From the NCBI GenBank assembly GCA_963773085.1, contig CAVYZS010000007.1:1-64000 (forward strand): a stretch of DNA of 64,000 nt, read 5' to 3'. Below, piece by piece: positions 9,467 to 18,035 of this stretch. How positions within the stretch are numbered: the stretch's first letter is position 1; the number at the start of each line of letters is the position of its first letter. The notes below the pieces were generated by a model. The model had not been told where the DNA came from. It saw only the letters and a list, made by a program, of their open reading frames with translations, and ran no database searches. Position numbers and translations under genes: made by a program. This DNA is from JAENVT01 sp963773085 (GTDB taxonomy: Bacteria > Actinomycetota > Acidimicrobiia > Acidimicrobiales > Ilumatobacteraceae).

Positions 9467-9705
9467 GTGGAGATCCATCGATCGGCTCGACGCCACGGCG
9501 TGGACGAGGACGACATCACCCATGCCATCACCTACCGAATCTTCATCGACGATCTCGGCGAGGATCCCGATCGATGGCTGTCATCGGACCGGACCGCGCG
9601 GGCAACCTGCTCGAAATCGTCGTTCTCATCTCGAGCGACGGCAACGAGTTCGTCATCCACGCCATGCCAATGAGACCGATGTACCGAAAGCTGCTCGAAC
9701 CATGA
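9467..9705 (+). CDS. Putative type II toxin, small, one frameshift
   Basis: GTG 9467 opens VEIHRSARRHGVDEDDITHA; one missing base near 9574 moves to a frame reading GPDRAGNLLEIVVLISSDG and IHAMPMRPMYRKLLEP-stop. Corrected length is about 79 aa. I recognise this as a common small protein paired with ribbon-helix-helix antitoxins, resembling BrnT/DUF4258-like toxins; exact family and RNase activity are unproven. Its TGA (9703-9705) overlaps the antitoxin ATG (9702). The ATG at 9459 is in another frame. TACGAT at 9453-9458 lies so close that the message could be nearly leaderless. Confidence 0.58.
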
Positions 9706-9980
9706 CGACACCACGAACCTCGAACGGACGCACCATCACCGACGCCGAGATCGAAGCGCTGGCCGACGAAGCCGAACGCGGCTACGACCCCGCAGACCTC
9801 ATTGCCCGACGTGGCAAGCGCGGCCGACCCACCTTGGGCGGTGCCGGACCGTCGACCGTCGAATCTGTCCGCCTCGACCCCGAACTCAACGACCAGATCG
9901 CAGCACGCGCCGAACGCGACGGCGTCACCACCTCCGACGTCATCCGCGAAGCACTCCGCCGCTACCTCCACGCCAGCTGA
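9702..9980 (+). CDS. Ribbon-helix-helix (CopG-like) antitoxin
   Basis: 92 aa, intact; ATG 9702 overlaps the toxin stop. The C-terminal RHH is clear: ESVRLDPELNDQIAARAERD, then TTSDVIREALRRYL. The N-terminal half (TITDAEIEALADEAERGYDP...RRGKRGRPTLGG) is a basic linker as in actinobacterial CopG-type antitoxins. Expected to bind the operon promoter as a dimer and neutralise the upstream toxin. Toxin-first order, overlapping codons and location inside the att-like repeats fit a mobile TA module. Confidence 0.76.
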   Translation: MTTPRTSNGRTITDAEIEALADEAERGYDPADLIARRGKRGRPTLGGAGPSTVESVRLDPELNDQIAARAERDGVTTSDVIREALRRYLHAS

Positions 9981-10343
9981 ACACCACCCATGTGGCCCGT
10001 ACCTGCGACGGCGCGGTTGGAAAGCGTAGCCTGTCAGTCAACGTGGCCGTCACGAGGCGGCGTGCAGAAAGCGGTCGGCCTCGTCGTAGCGGCCCAGCAT
10101 CGAGGCCAGCCGGCCGAGGTAGGCGGCGACCGGCCCCTGGCTCGTCGCCCATTGAACGCCGCCAGCCTGGCGAAGGCTTGAGGAGCGGGAACAGCTCGAC
10201 GACCGGGTCGCGATCACCCAGCCCAGAGCCCGCATCGCACAATTCGGTCGTTCCGCCGAGCAGCACACGTGTGTTGACCCTAGAACGGGCTGACGACACA
10301 GTTGGCCGAGCCGACGCATCGCGCCGTGCAGAGGAGGAGCCCA
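9981..10343. other. 363-bp gap with possible gene remnant
   Basis: No intact gene. The minus strand from about 10290 to 10050 reads like a decayed helical-repeat protein (separate entry). A strong ribosome site GAGGAGG (10331-10337) near the right end serves the next gene. Confidence 0.4.
10050..10290 (-). pseudogene. Remnant of a TPR-type regulator C-terminus (tentative)
   Basis: On the minus strand, PVAAYLGRLASMLGRYDEAD ends ...RFLHAAS-stop at 10050. This pattern is typical of the helical repeats in large LuxR/adenylate-cyclase-type regulators. Upstream in another frame, TELCDAGSGLGDRDPVVELF could be the preceding helix pair. No start or other domains remain. Probably a fragment left by recombination; the evidence is two short stretches only. 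Confidence 0.3.
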
Positions 10344-10949
10344 ATGTCTCGGATGGCACCGGTACCCATTGAGGAGTGTCACGATTCCGACCTCCGCGAC
10401 ACGCTGGAGCACTTCGTGAAGACGCTGGGCTTCGTGCCGAACAGTCTGCTGACGATGCAGCGGGTCCCGGCGATCGCCAAGGCAGTGGTGCAACTCAACA
10501 AGGCTGTGTTCGATCCCGCTGGCCGCGTCGATCTCGGCCTCAAGCGACTCGTCGCCCACATGGCCAGCTATGCCGCAGGGTGCCAATACTGCCGGGCCCA
10601 CACCACGGTCAGTGCCACCCGCCACGGCATCGCCGACGAGAAGATGACGGCGATCTACGACTACCAGACAAGCCCGTTGTTCGATGACCGAGAGCGGGCT
10701 GCGCTCGACTTCGCGCGTGATGCCGCGTCGATCCCCAACGGTGTCACGGATGCCTCGTATGAGGAACTCACCCAACACTGGACCGACGACGAGATCGTCG
10801 AGATCTTGGGCGTGGTGTGCATGTTCGGCGTGTTCAACCGTTGGAACGACTCGATGGCCACGCCGCTAGAGGCCGAGCCGATCGCCCGAGCCGGGGCACT
10901 GCTCGGTGAAGCGGGATGGCACGTCGGCAAGCACACCCCGTCGCCTTGA
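10344..10949 (+). CDS. Carboxymuconolactone decarboxylase / AhpD-like protein
   Basis: 201 aa, intact. ATG 10344 sits 7 bases after GAGGAGG. The CMD fold is shown by LKRLVAHMASYAAGCQYCRA with the CxxC pair (CQYC) followed by His two residues later, the redox centre of AhpD-like proteins; then YDYQTSPLFDDRERAALDFA and WTDDEIVEILGVVCMFGVFN. Presence of CxxC favours a peroxidase or disulfide role over true decarboxylation. It is followed 17 bp later by a hydratase, so the pair may act in a catabolic or detoxifying step within the accessory patch. Confidence 0.85.
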   Translation: MSRMAPVPIEECHDSDLRDTLEHFVKTLGFVPNSLLTMQRVPAIAKAVVQLNKAVFDPAGRVDLGLKRLVAHMASYAAGCQYCRAHTTVSATRHGIADEKMTAIYDYQTSPLFDDRERAALDFARDAASIPNGVTDASYEELTQHWTDDEIVEILGVVCMFGVFNRWNDSMATPLEAEPIARAGALLGEAGWHVGKHTPSP

Positions 10950-10966
10950 GCGCCTCGGGAGGGCAG

Positions 10967-11773
10967 ATGTCGCTGACTCCAGCCGAGATCACCGAATGGG
11001 CTGCTGTGCTCGCGGCAGCGCGTCTCGATCGCGTGGGATGTGACCCGATCTCGTCATCGATCGATCTCACCATCGACGACGCGTACGAGATTCAGCGCGC
11101 CGGTGCAGCGCTCCGGCTGGAGCGCGGCGAGAAGCTCGTCGGCTGGAAGCTCGGCTACACCTCGCTCGCGATGCGCGCCCAGATGGGAATCGATCAACCG
11201 AACTTCGGCCCACTCACCGACGCGATGCTCGTGGCTCATGATGGCACTGCGAGCCCGGCGCTCATCCAACCACGTGTCGAACCGGAGATCGGGCTGCGCT
11301 TCGACCATTCGCTGCCCGCTGACGCGAATCTGGTTGAGGTGCTCGGCGCCGTCGGCGAGGCGTTCGCCTGTCTCGAGATCGTGGACTCCGTCTACCCGGA
11401 CTATCGGTTCCGTATCGAGGACAACACGGCCGATGGCTCTTCTGCTGCGCAGGTCGTCGTTGGGCCTGCACTCAAGAGCATCAAGCACCTGGACGAGGCC
11501 ACCGTCGTACTACTGCACAACGGCACGGATTGCGGGTCGGCGACGGGGCGAGCGGCGTCAGGTCATCCAGCGGCCGGTGTTGTCTGGCTGGTCGGCCAAC
11601 TGGCCTTACAGGGTCGGCACATCGAGGCTGGCCACATCGTCATCACCGGCGGACTGACTCGGGCCGTACCGCTGGACTTCGGCGATCACGTTGAAGCGGT
11701 GTTCGATGATGAGACTCGAGTCGCGGTACATCGCCCACCACCCCCATCCCGAGGTACCAGACATGACACCTAG
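10967..11773 (+). CDS. 2-keto-4-pentenoate hydratase / 2-oxo-hexenedioate decarboxylase family
   Basis: 268 aa from ATG 10967 after GGGAGGGC. Family signatures: KLVGWKLGYTSLAMRAQMG, FGPLTDAML, PRVEPEIGLRFDHSLP (metal-ligand Glu) and CLEIVDSVYPDYRFRIEDNT, then AGHIVITGGLTRAVPLDFGD near the end. These enzymes of the FAH fold act on ring-cleavage products in meta-cleavage pathways (MhpD, DmpE/DmpH); sequence alone does not separate hydratase from decarboxylase. No ring-cleavage dioxygenase is nearby, so the physiological substrate is open. Intact, unlike many neighbours. Confidence 0.87.
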   Translation: MSLTPAEITEWAAVLAAARLDRVGCDPISSSIDLTIDDAYEIQRAGAALRLERGEKLVGWKLGYTSLAMRAQMGIDQPNFGPLTDAMLVAHDGTASPALIQPRVEPEIGLRFDHSLPADANLVEVLGAVGEAFACLEIVDSVYPDYRFRIEDNTADGSSAAQVVVGPALKSIKHLDEATVVLLHNGTDCGSATGRAASGHPAAGVVWLVGQLALQGRHIEAGHIVITGGLTRAVPLDFGDHVEAVFDDETRVAVHRPPPPSRGTRHDT

Positions 11774-12120
11774 GTCCGACAGGGTCCATCAGCGCCACTG
11801 ATGATCTGCCACTCTCTGTCCATTTCGTACCGATGTGCCCATCCCATCTCGTACCAGCGAGCTATTCGGATGTGAGGTGATTCGATTTTCTCCCCGCTCA
11901 TGTGTGCGAGTGTCACGCCATCGCTACCGCTCAACGGTTGGAGCTGAAGCTCGCGGCCCGGACGGCGAACCTGAGTACACAAGAGCTCGGGGGAATCGGC
12001 CGTCTCGTGCGCCGAATTAGGGCACACCGTCCCTCCCTTGACGAACGCGAGGACGAGGTGCAAAGTGCCTGCTTCACGATCAATCTCCCCCTCATTCTTT
12101 CCTTCCGACCTCCCACCCGA

Positions 12121-12289
12121 GGGCGGCAAAACGGCGGACGGGGCGGCAAAAGGGCGTATCACACAGGTCAACAACGGTCACTTGCGGTCAACAACGGTCA
12201 CTCAAAAAGCCGACGATGAGCTGGGAGGACGTCCTCTGACCAGGACTTCGGGCCGAGACCAAGGGGGTTCGATTCCCCCCAGCTCCACA
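12121..12289 (+). repeat. att-like module 2, ending in a tRNA/tmRNA-like 3' end
   Basis: Starts with two GGGCGGCAAAA-type units (12121 and 12141), then GGTCAACAACGGTCACT twice (12166-12182 and 12186-12202, 20-bp period), and ends GGGTTCGATTCCCCCCAGC TCCACA (12265-12289). That ending differs at one of 25 bases from 9113-9137. Here the T-stem pairs perfectly (GGGGG/CCCCC) and the ending resembles the 3' end of actinobacterial tmRNA genes. The paired GGTCAAC units could be recombinase arm-type sites. Same orientation and colinear with module 1. Confidence 0.5.
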
Positions 12290-12301
12290 AACGGATTACG
12301 A

Positions 12302-12333
12302 GGTGCATATGCCCAGCTCAGGGCATATGCACC
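12302..12333. terminator. 13-bp perfect inverted repeat (hairpin)
   Basis: GGTGCATATGCCC (12302-12314) pairs with GGGCATATGCACC (12321-12333) around a 6-base loop AGCTCA. It lies 12 bp after the tRNA-like end and downstream of the minus-strand DUF1801 gene. There is no T-tract, so an intrinsic terminator is possible but not proven; a protein-binding or recombination site is equally possible. Confidence 0.45.
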
Positions 12334-12409
12334 CAACCCTTGCGGAAGTCGCGCGAGCGTGAAAAGGGCGCGCGGCGACTCGTCGGCACTGCGCCGCGGC
12401 CGACGCTCC

Positions 12410-12812
12410 GTGCTCGCCTTGCGGACGAGCTGTTCCAAGTCGTTCTGATCGATCTGGTCGAGTCGCTTCACGTAGACGCAGCTCTTCCCGGTCGTGCGCC
12501 GACCCAGCTCCGCCAGCAGCAGCGGATCCGGAGCCGTATACCCGTTGTGGATCCCGAAGATCGTCAGCGCAGCCTTCCTCGGCGAGAATCCGACGACGAA
12601 CCACTCGTTGGTTCCCAGGTATTCGTGTAGGGACGCCGAAGCCGACCATCGACGGGCCCCACATCGCTGCCGGCTCACCCGTGACTCGCTCGAAGAGTGA
12701 GCGCAGGGCGTGCCCTTCCGCGCGGCGGCGCTCGGCGGGCACCGAACGCGAGAGCGATCTCGACGTGTGGACGGTGCAGTTCGGGATCGGGTCCGAGCGT
12801 CGGTAGGGCCAT
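12410..12812 (-). pseudogene. DUF1801 domain protein, frameshifted and C-terminally altered
   Basis: Minus strand. A possible ATG at 12812 opens MALPTLGPDPELHRPHVEIA; the frame then moves (near 12745) to ERRRAEGHALRSLFERVTGE and MWGPSMVGFG, and again near 12630 to NEWFVVGFSPRKAALTIFG, LAELGRRTTGKSCVYVKRLD and DLEQLVRKA. These are the DUF1801 (YdhG-like) signatures; the family is often called iron-chaperone-like but its role is poorly known. After LVRKA the frame runs on into the repeat and att-like DNA with no normal end. Together with the breaks this suggests the 3' end was replaced by recombination. Confidence 0.6.
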
Positions 12813-12874
12813 GTGCTCGGTCAGGGTGATCTGCTTGGCACGCACGGTCCCGGACTGACATACGCTGGTCTCTC

Positions 12875-13892
12875 ATGGACGGACCGGGCGGTTTCTTGTT
12901 CGACGCGATCGATGTCTATTCGACATGTCCACAGTCGAAGGACAGTTCTCCTGGGCGGTACCTCGACGAGGCGACCGACATCGCCCGCTGGAGCGAGTCA
13001 GCCGGATGTCACGGCATTCTGGTGTACACCGACAACCAATTGGTCGATCCGTGGTTGGTCGCGCAGACCATCATCGAGCGAACCGAGCGCATCCGACCGT
13101 TCGTCGCCGTGCAGCCGATCGCCATGCACCCGTACACCGCGGCAAAGATGATCACATCGCTCGCGTTTCTCCATGGCCGTGCCGTCGATCTGAACATGCT
13201 GGCCGGAGGGTTCAAGAACGATCTGGTCGCGATGGGCGACACCACGCCACACGACGATCGGTACGAGCGCACCGCTGAGTACACCACGATCATCACCGAA
13301 CTCCTCTCCGGCCGCTCCGTGACGTTCGACGGCCGCTACTACCACGTGAAGCAACCTGTCGCTGACCCCCCGGCTCCCGGAGGAGCTGATGCCGAAGATC
13401 CTCATCTCGGGATCGTCCGACGCCGGCATGGCGGCCGCAGAGAGGATCAATGCGACCGCGGTCCGTTATCCGCGTCACGTCGACGAGGAATCCGACGTTC
13501 CTGGTACGTATTCGGTCCCGGTTGGCGTTCGCGTCGGGATCGTCGCCCGGGCGACGACGTCCGAGGCATGGGACGAGGCGCATCGTCGATTTCCGGACGA
13601 CCGCCGTGGGCAGATCACCCACCAACTCGCGATGAAGGTGTCCGATTCGCAGTGGCACCGGCAGCTCTCGAGCGTCGGTTCGAACACGTCGCCGGAGGAT
13701 CCGTACTGGCTCGGACCGTTCGAGAACTCGCACACGTTCTGCCCGTACCTCGTCGGTTCTTACGACACTGTCGCCGAGGTGGTCGCACGTTACGTGAACG
13801 TGGGCTTCCGCACGTTCATCCTCGACATCCCTCCGTCGGAAGCAGAGCTCGCCCACATCGCGGTCGTGTTCCGAGAGGCGGTCAGCGCATGA
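12875..13892 (+). CDS. LLM-class (luciferase-like) flavin-dependent monooxygenase
   Basis: About 338 aa with one break near 13365. ATG 12875 begins MDGPGGFLFDAIDVYSTCPQ. LLM features: ARWSESAGCHGILVYTDNQL, AQTIIERTERIRPFVAVQPI, AAKMITSLAFLHGRAVDLNM, AGGFKNDLVAMGD, then after the break PKILISGSSDAGMAAAERIN. Closest in style to SsuD-like FMNH2-dependent monooxygenases. It needs reduced flavin from a separate reductase, not present here. It is first in a run of overlapping genes (adenylation enzyme, carrier protein, acyltransferases, formyltransferase), so it probably oxidises a carrier-linked or free amino-acid-like intermediate. Confidence 0.82.
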
Positions 13893-15492
13893 CGGTGGTG
13901 ACCGGCGGCCTGCTCCATCGGCGCGTGACCGAGCAGGCCGAGCGTCGAGGCGACGCCCGGGCGGTCGTCCTCGGCGACCAGCAGCTCACGTACGAGGCGC
14001 TCGAAGCGGCGAGCGACCGGCTGGCGCGGCAGCTGAGCGAGCTCGGCGTGACCGACGGCGATCGCGTCGCACTGATCGGTCCGAAGCACCCGACGACGAT
14101 CGCGGCCATGCTCGCGTGCTTGAAGCTCGGCGCGCTCTACGTGCCAGTCGACGCGGCGACGCCTGCGGCGCGCATCGCGCTCATCCTGCGCGCCGCAGAG
14201 CCGCGCGCCGTCGTCAGCACGGCCTCGTCGGTCCAGCTCCTCGATGCGCTGTCGGAGAGTGGGGTGCTCGGCTCGAGTCCCATCGTGTCGCTCGACGACG
14301 AGATCACCAGCGAGCGAGTGCGCTCGTCGGCGTCCAGCGCCGATTGGATGTCGCTCGAAGCGACACCGTTCGGCATCGATGTCGACGACGACCACGGCGC
14401 GCACATCCTGTTCACGTCGGGTTCGACCGGCGTACCGAAGGGTGTGGTCATCACGCACGCCAACGTGATCGGCTTCGTCGACTGGGCGGTGAGCCACTTC
14501 GGCATCGTCGCCGATGATCGGCTGTCCGGACACACGCCGTTCCACTTCGATCTGTCGACGCTCGACATCCACGGCACCTTCGCCGCGGGGGCCGAGCTCC
14601 ACCTCGTGCCGGCGAACGAGGCGTTGGTGCCGCAGCGCCTGGCCCGCTTCATCCGGGACAGCGAGCTGACGCAGTGGTTCTCGGTGCCCTCGGTGCTCAG
14701 CTACCTCGCCAAGTTCGACGCCGTCGCCGATCGCGACTTCCCGGCGTTGCGCCGCGTGATGTGGTGCGGCGAGGTGCTGCCGGTCTCGACGTTGATCCAT
14801 TGGATGCGCAAGCTCCCCGACGTGCAGTTCACGAACCTCTACGGGCCGACCGAAGCGACGATCGCGAGCAGCTACCACACGGTGACGCGCTGCCCGGAGT
14901 CCGACGCCGAGCAAACGCCGATCGGCGTGGCGTGCGCAGGGTGAGGAACTGGTCGTGCTGACGAAGGACGGTGCGGTGGCGGCGCCCGGGGAGACCGGCG
15001 AGCTCTACATCGGCGGCATCGGACTCAGTCCCGGCTACTGGCGGGATCCGGTCAAGACGGCGGAGATGTTCGTGCGCCGATCCGCGCCCGGGCGCCGACG
15101 GCCGACGCCTCTACCGCACGGGCGATCTGGCGTGGTGCGACGACGACGGCGTGGTCCACTTCGTCGGTCGCGTCGATACGCAGATCAAGACCCGCGGCTA
15201 TCGGGTCGAGCTCGGTGAGATCGAGGTCGCCCTCGACTCGGTGGCCGTGCTCCGCGAGTCTGCGGTGGTGGCCGTGCCGTCCGACGGCTTCGAGGGCACG
15301 GCGATCTGCTGCGCGTTCGTGGCCGCCGACGACTCGGTCGGGCCGCCCGAGATCCGGGCCGCGCTGGAGCGTGTCGTGCCGAACTACATGATCCCGTCGA
15401 AGTGGCTCGCCTACGACCAGTTGCCCCGCAACTCGAATGGCAAGGTCGATCGGCCCCACCTCCGAGAGCTCTTTGCCCAGCCGACGCCGTAG
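13889..15492 (+). CDS. AMP-binding adenylation enzyme (NRPS A-domain-like)
   Basis: About 533 aa; ATG 13889 overlaps the upstream stop (ATGA). Breaks near 14938 and 15088. Core motifs in order: LKLGALYVPVDAATP (A2), LFTSGSTGVPKGVV (A3), LYGPTEATIASS (A5), GELYIGGIGLSPGYW (A6), YRTGDLAW (A7), GRVDTQIKTRGYRVELGEIE (A8), and NSNGKVD with the catalytic Lys (A10). A stand-alone adenylation enzyme activates an amino or hydroxy acid as adenylate and loads it on a carrier protein; the next gene is that carrier. Substrate specificity is not predicted. Confidence 0.87.
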
Positions 15493-15520
15493 CGATCGGA
15501 CCGCCGAATTGGAGAACCCC

Positions 15521-15781
15521 ATGCCGAACCCGCCGCAACTGACCCAGATCGTCGACCTCTGCGCCGCGGTGATGAACATCGCCACGCCGGGACCGGACGA
15601 CGATCTCGTCGCATCGGGTCACCTCGACTCGCTGGCGCTCGTCGAGCTCCTGTTCCAACTCGAGCAGGTGCTCGGCGTGAGCCCGTCGCTCGACGATCTC
15701 GACCTCGAGCAGCTTCGCACCCCCCGGAGCATCGCCTGTCTTCGCTGCTGCCTCGCAGGGCGGGGCCGAGGGCGTCGCGTG
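15521..15781 (+). CDS. Acyl/peptidyl carrier protein
   Basis: 86 aa when one break near 15737 is corrected. ATG 15521. The sequence DDDLVASGHLDSLALVELLF contains the DSL motif whose Ser takes 4'-phosphopantetheine, followed by QLEQVLGVSPSLDDLDLEQL. After the break the frame reads VFAAASQGGAEGVA-stop at 15781, overlapping the GTG of the next gene (GTGA). It is the expected partner of the adenylation enzyme 28 bp upstream. No phosphopantetheinyl transferase lies in the window. Confidence 0.82.
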
Positions 15782-16918
15782 ACCCGCGTCCGCCCGCTCG
15801 AACGAAGCGACCTGGGCGCCGTCGCCTCGCTGTACGAGCGCATGCTGCGCTCGGGCAGCACCGTACCGCGCCGCCCGGGCTGGCGGACTCGTTCGCCCGC
15901 CAGCAACTCGACCAGCCCTGGTACGACGACGGCGTGCGGTCGTTGGTCTGCGAGCACGACGACGGCCGGCTCGCCGGCTTCCTCGCCGTGTACGCGAGGA
16001 GGATCCTGATCGACGGGCGGCGGGCACTCGCTGCCTGCAGCGGCCCGTTGCTGGCCGATCCTGCGGTCAACGTCGTGGCACCCGGCCTGCTGCTGACCCG
16101 TGCCTATCTCGCCGGGCCTCAGGAGCTCAGCGTCACCGATGGCGCCAATGAGGTGATGAGCCGGATGTGGGTTCGCGTGGGCGGCGTGGTGGCGCAGCTG
16201 CCGTCGCTCGGCTGGACACGAGTGCTCGAGCCGTTCTCGTTCGTCGCCGCAACCGCCGCCGATCGCGATCGTGATCGGCAGGACAGTGCGTGGTGCACGG
16301 ACGGCGCGAGGGCTCGACCGGATCGCCCGACTCGTCGGGCGCCGCTGGCTGGCCGTCCCGCCGGCGTCAGCCTCGTCGGAACCGTTGACACCACGCTCGA
16401 TGCTCGACGCGCTCGGCCAAGGCGACGGCCGGATTCCGGCTCCGTCCTGACTACGACGAGGGCTACCTGCGCTGGCTCCTCGCCGAGCTGGCCACCGTCG
16501 AACGGCGAGGTGAGCTCGCCGCCCGCCTCGTACGGGGGGAAGGGGACCGGGTGCTCGGCTGGTACATCGCGTACTTCCCCCGTGGGCGGAGTCGCGCAGG
16601 TCCTCCAGGTCGTCGGCACAGGCCGCCGACGCCGGCGCGGTGCTCGACGAGCTGTTCGCCCAGGCGTCGGCGGCCGGCGTGGCCGCCGTGAGCGGGCGGC
16701 TCGAACCGCATCTCGTCGACGCCGTCGTCGACCGGCGCTGCATCATCCGACGCACGTCCAAGGTGCTCGTCCACGCGAAGGCGCCGGAGATCACGAGGGC
16801 GGTGCTGGCCGGTGAGGCGTTTCTCACCCGCCTCGACGGCGAGTGGTGGATGGCGCCGCACCTCGATCCCTTCGATCATGTTCCGCAGGGACCGACGCCG
16901 CTGCACGTCGCCGGCTGA
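15778..16918 (+). CDS. GNAT-like acyltransferase (heavily frameshifted)
   Basis: About 379 aa in at least four segments. GTG 15778 overlaps the carrier stop and reads TRVRPLERSDLGAVASLYER, a GNAT opening. Later segments include LVCEHDDGRLAGFLAVYARR, DGANEVMSRMWVRVGGVVAQ, and near the C-terminus LFAQASAAGVAAVSGRLEPH and FLTRLDGEWWMAPHL, ending at 16918. Breaks near 15870, 16265, 16430 and 16590. It probably transfers an acyl group, possibly from the neighbouring carrier protein, to an amine; donor and acceptor are not known. Confidence 0.6.
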
Positions 16919-16924
16919 GACCTG

Positions 16925-18035
16925 ATGCCAGAACTCAGCGTCATCGAGCAACCCCTCCTCGACCGGTACGCGTCGGCGTGGGACGCGCTCGTCGACCAGG
17001 CACCACTGCCGACACCGTTCCTGCGCTCGTGGTGGCTGGAGCACACGAGCTGCTGGTCGACCCGTGTTCGTCCTGGTACTCGACGGCGAGGTGCTCGTCG
17101 GCGGAATCGCGCTGCAGGAGGAGCGCCGGCGGGGCGGCAGCCGGCTGCGGTTCATGGGCAGCGGCCCGCTCTGCCCGGACCACCTCGATCTGCTCGCCGC
17201 GCCGGGCCGGGAGTCGGAGGTCGTCGACGCGCTCCGCACGTCGCTGGCGGCGCGCGATCCTGCGATCGTCGACTTGGACGGCATGCGATCGGGCGCGCTC
17301 GTCACGGCGTGCTTCGACGCGCGGGCGGTGACGCTGTCGGCTGCCGTCGCCCTACCTCATCCTCGACGGTACGGCCCCGCTCGCAGGACGGTCGTCCCGG
17401 GTGCGCAACACCGTCCAGCGAACGAACCGTCGGCTCGCCAAGCTCGGCGTCGCGCCCCAGGTCGTGCCGCCGGATGGATGCCGATCGTGCGTTCGAAGCG
17501 CTCCGTTCGCTCCACAACGAGCGGTGGGGACACGCATCGCAGTTCTTTCCCGCCATCGACCGGTTCGAGGCCGCAGCCCGGATCGGCATGAGCCGCGGTG
17601 AGCTCGTGATCCACGAGTTGGCCGTCACGGAACGCGCCGGAGACCGTGTCATCGCGGTGTGCGTCGTCTTTCGCGTCGCAGGGCGAGCGAGCTTCTACCA
17701 GGCCGGTCGGCTGACCGAGCCGGAATGGCGGGGCGCGGGAACGGCGGTGCTTGCGGCCAGCGTCGAGGCGGCCGCGGCCGCCGGATGCCATGAGTACGAT
17801 CTCCTTCGCGGCGACGAGCCCTACAAGCAGGACTGGTCGAGCGGGCATCGCGATGTTTACCGGCTCGTGGCCGACGTCGGCGGGCGCCGAGCGGGCGCCG
17901 TCGGTGCTGGCGGCGTCCATCGACGCTCGGCAGCGATCCCGAGCCCTACGTGCATCGAGCCCGTGCGCTTGTCGAGCGCGGCCGGAGCCGGCTTCCTCAC
18001 ACCGGCGGGGAAGCGCGGCGGGGAGCGTGACGTGA
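16925..18035 (+). CDS. GNAT acyltransferase, CelD/BcsL-like (Acetyltransf_6), frameshifted
   Basis: About 369 aa. ATG 16925 reads MPELSVIEQPLLDRYASAWD and TPFLRSWWLEH, typical of the CelD/BcsL group. After breaks: LDGEVLVGGIALQEERRRGG, RVRNTVQRTNRRLAKLGVAP, RAFEALRSLHNERWGHASQF, then RVAGRASFYQAGRLTEPEWR and HEYDLLRGDEPYKQDW, a hallmark C-terminal block. The probable stop TGA 18033-18035 overlaps the next start (GTGA). This group acylates sugars or amines in polysaccharide and lipid pathways. A second, shorter member lies at 22201-22857. Confidence 0.7.

Larger units (their letters stand above)
11774..12413. other. 640-bp gap with att-like module 2 and a hairpin
   Basis: No gene recognised in 11774-12140. 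The rest carries att-like module 2 (12141-12289), a large hairpin (12302-12333) and a diverged repeat block (12353-12375). Frames crossing it from the minus strand are extensions of the damaged DUF1801 gene. Confidence 0.5.

Noticed and set aside
11940..12289. A tmRNA (ssrA) gene: GGAGCTG at 11940 could pair with the CAGCTCC end, and 350 nt fits the usual length.
   Set aside because: The 5' part lacks the conserved TTCGAC segment, no tag reading frame ending in an Ala-Ala stop was found, and the interior contains the dispersed repeats instead.
12217..12289. A complete tRNA ending in the perfect T-arm.
   Set aside because: Length (about 71 nt) and a 6-of-7 acceptor match are suggestive, but no D-arm or anticodon arm of normal shape can be drawn.
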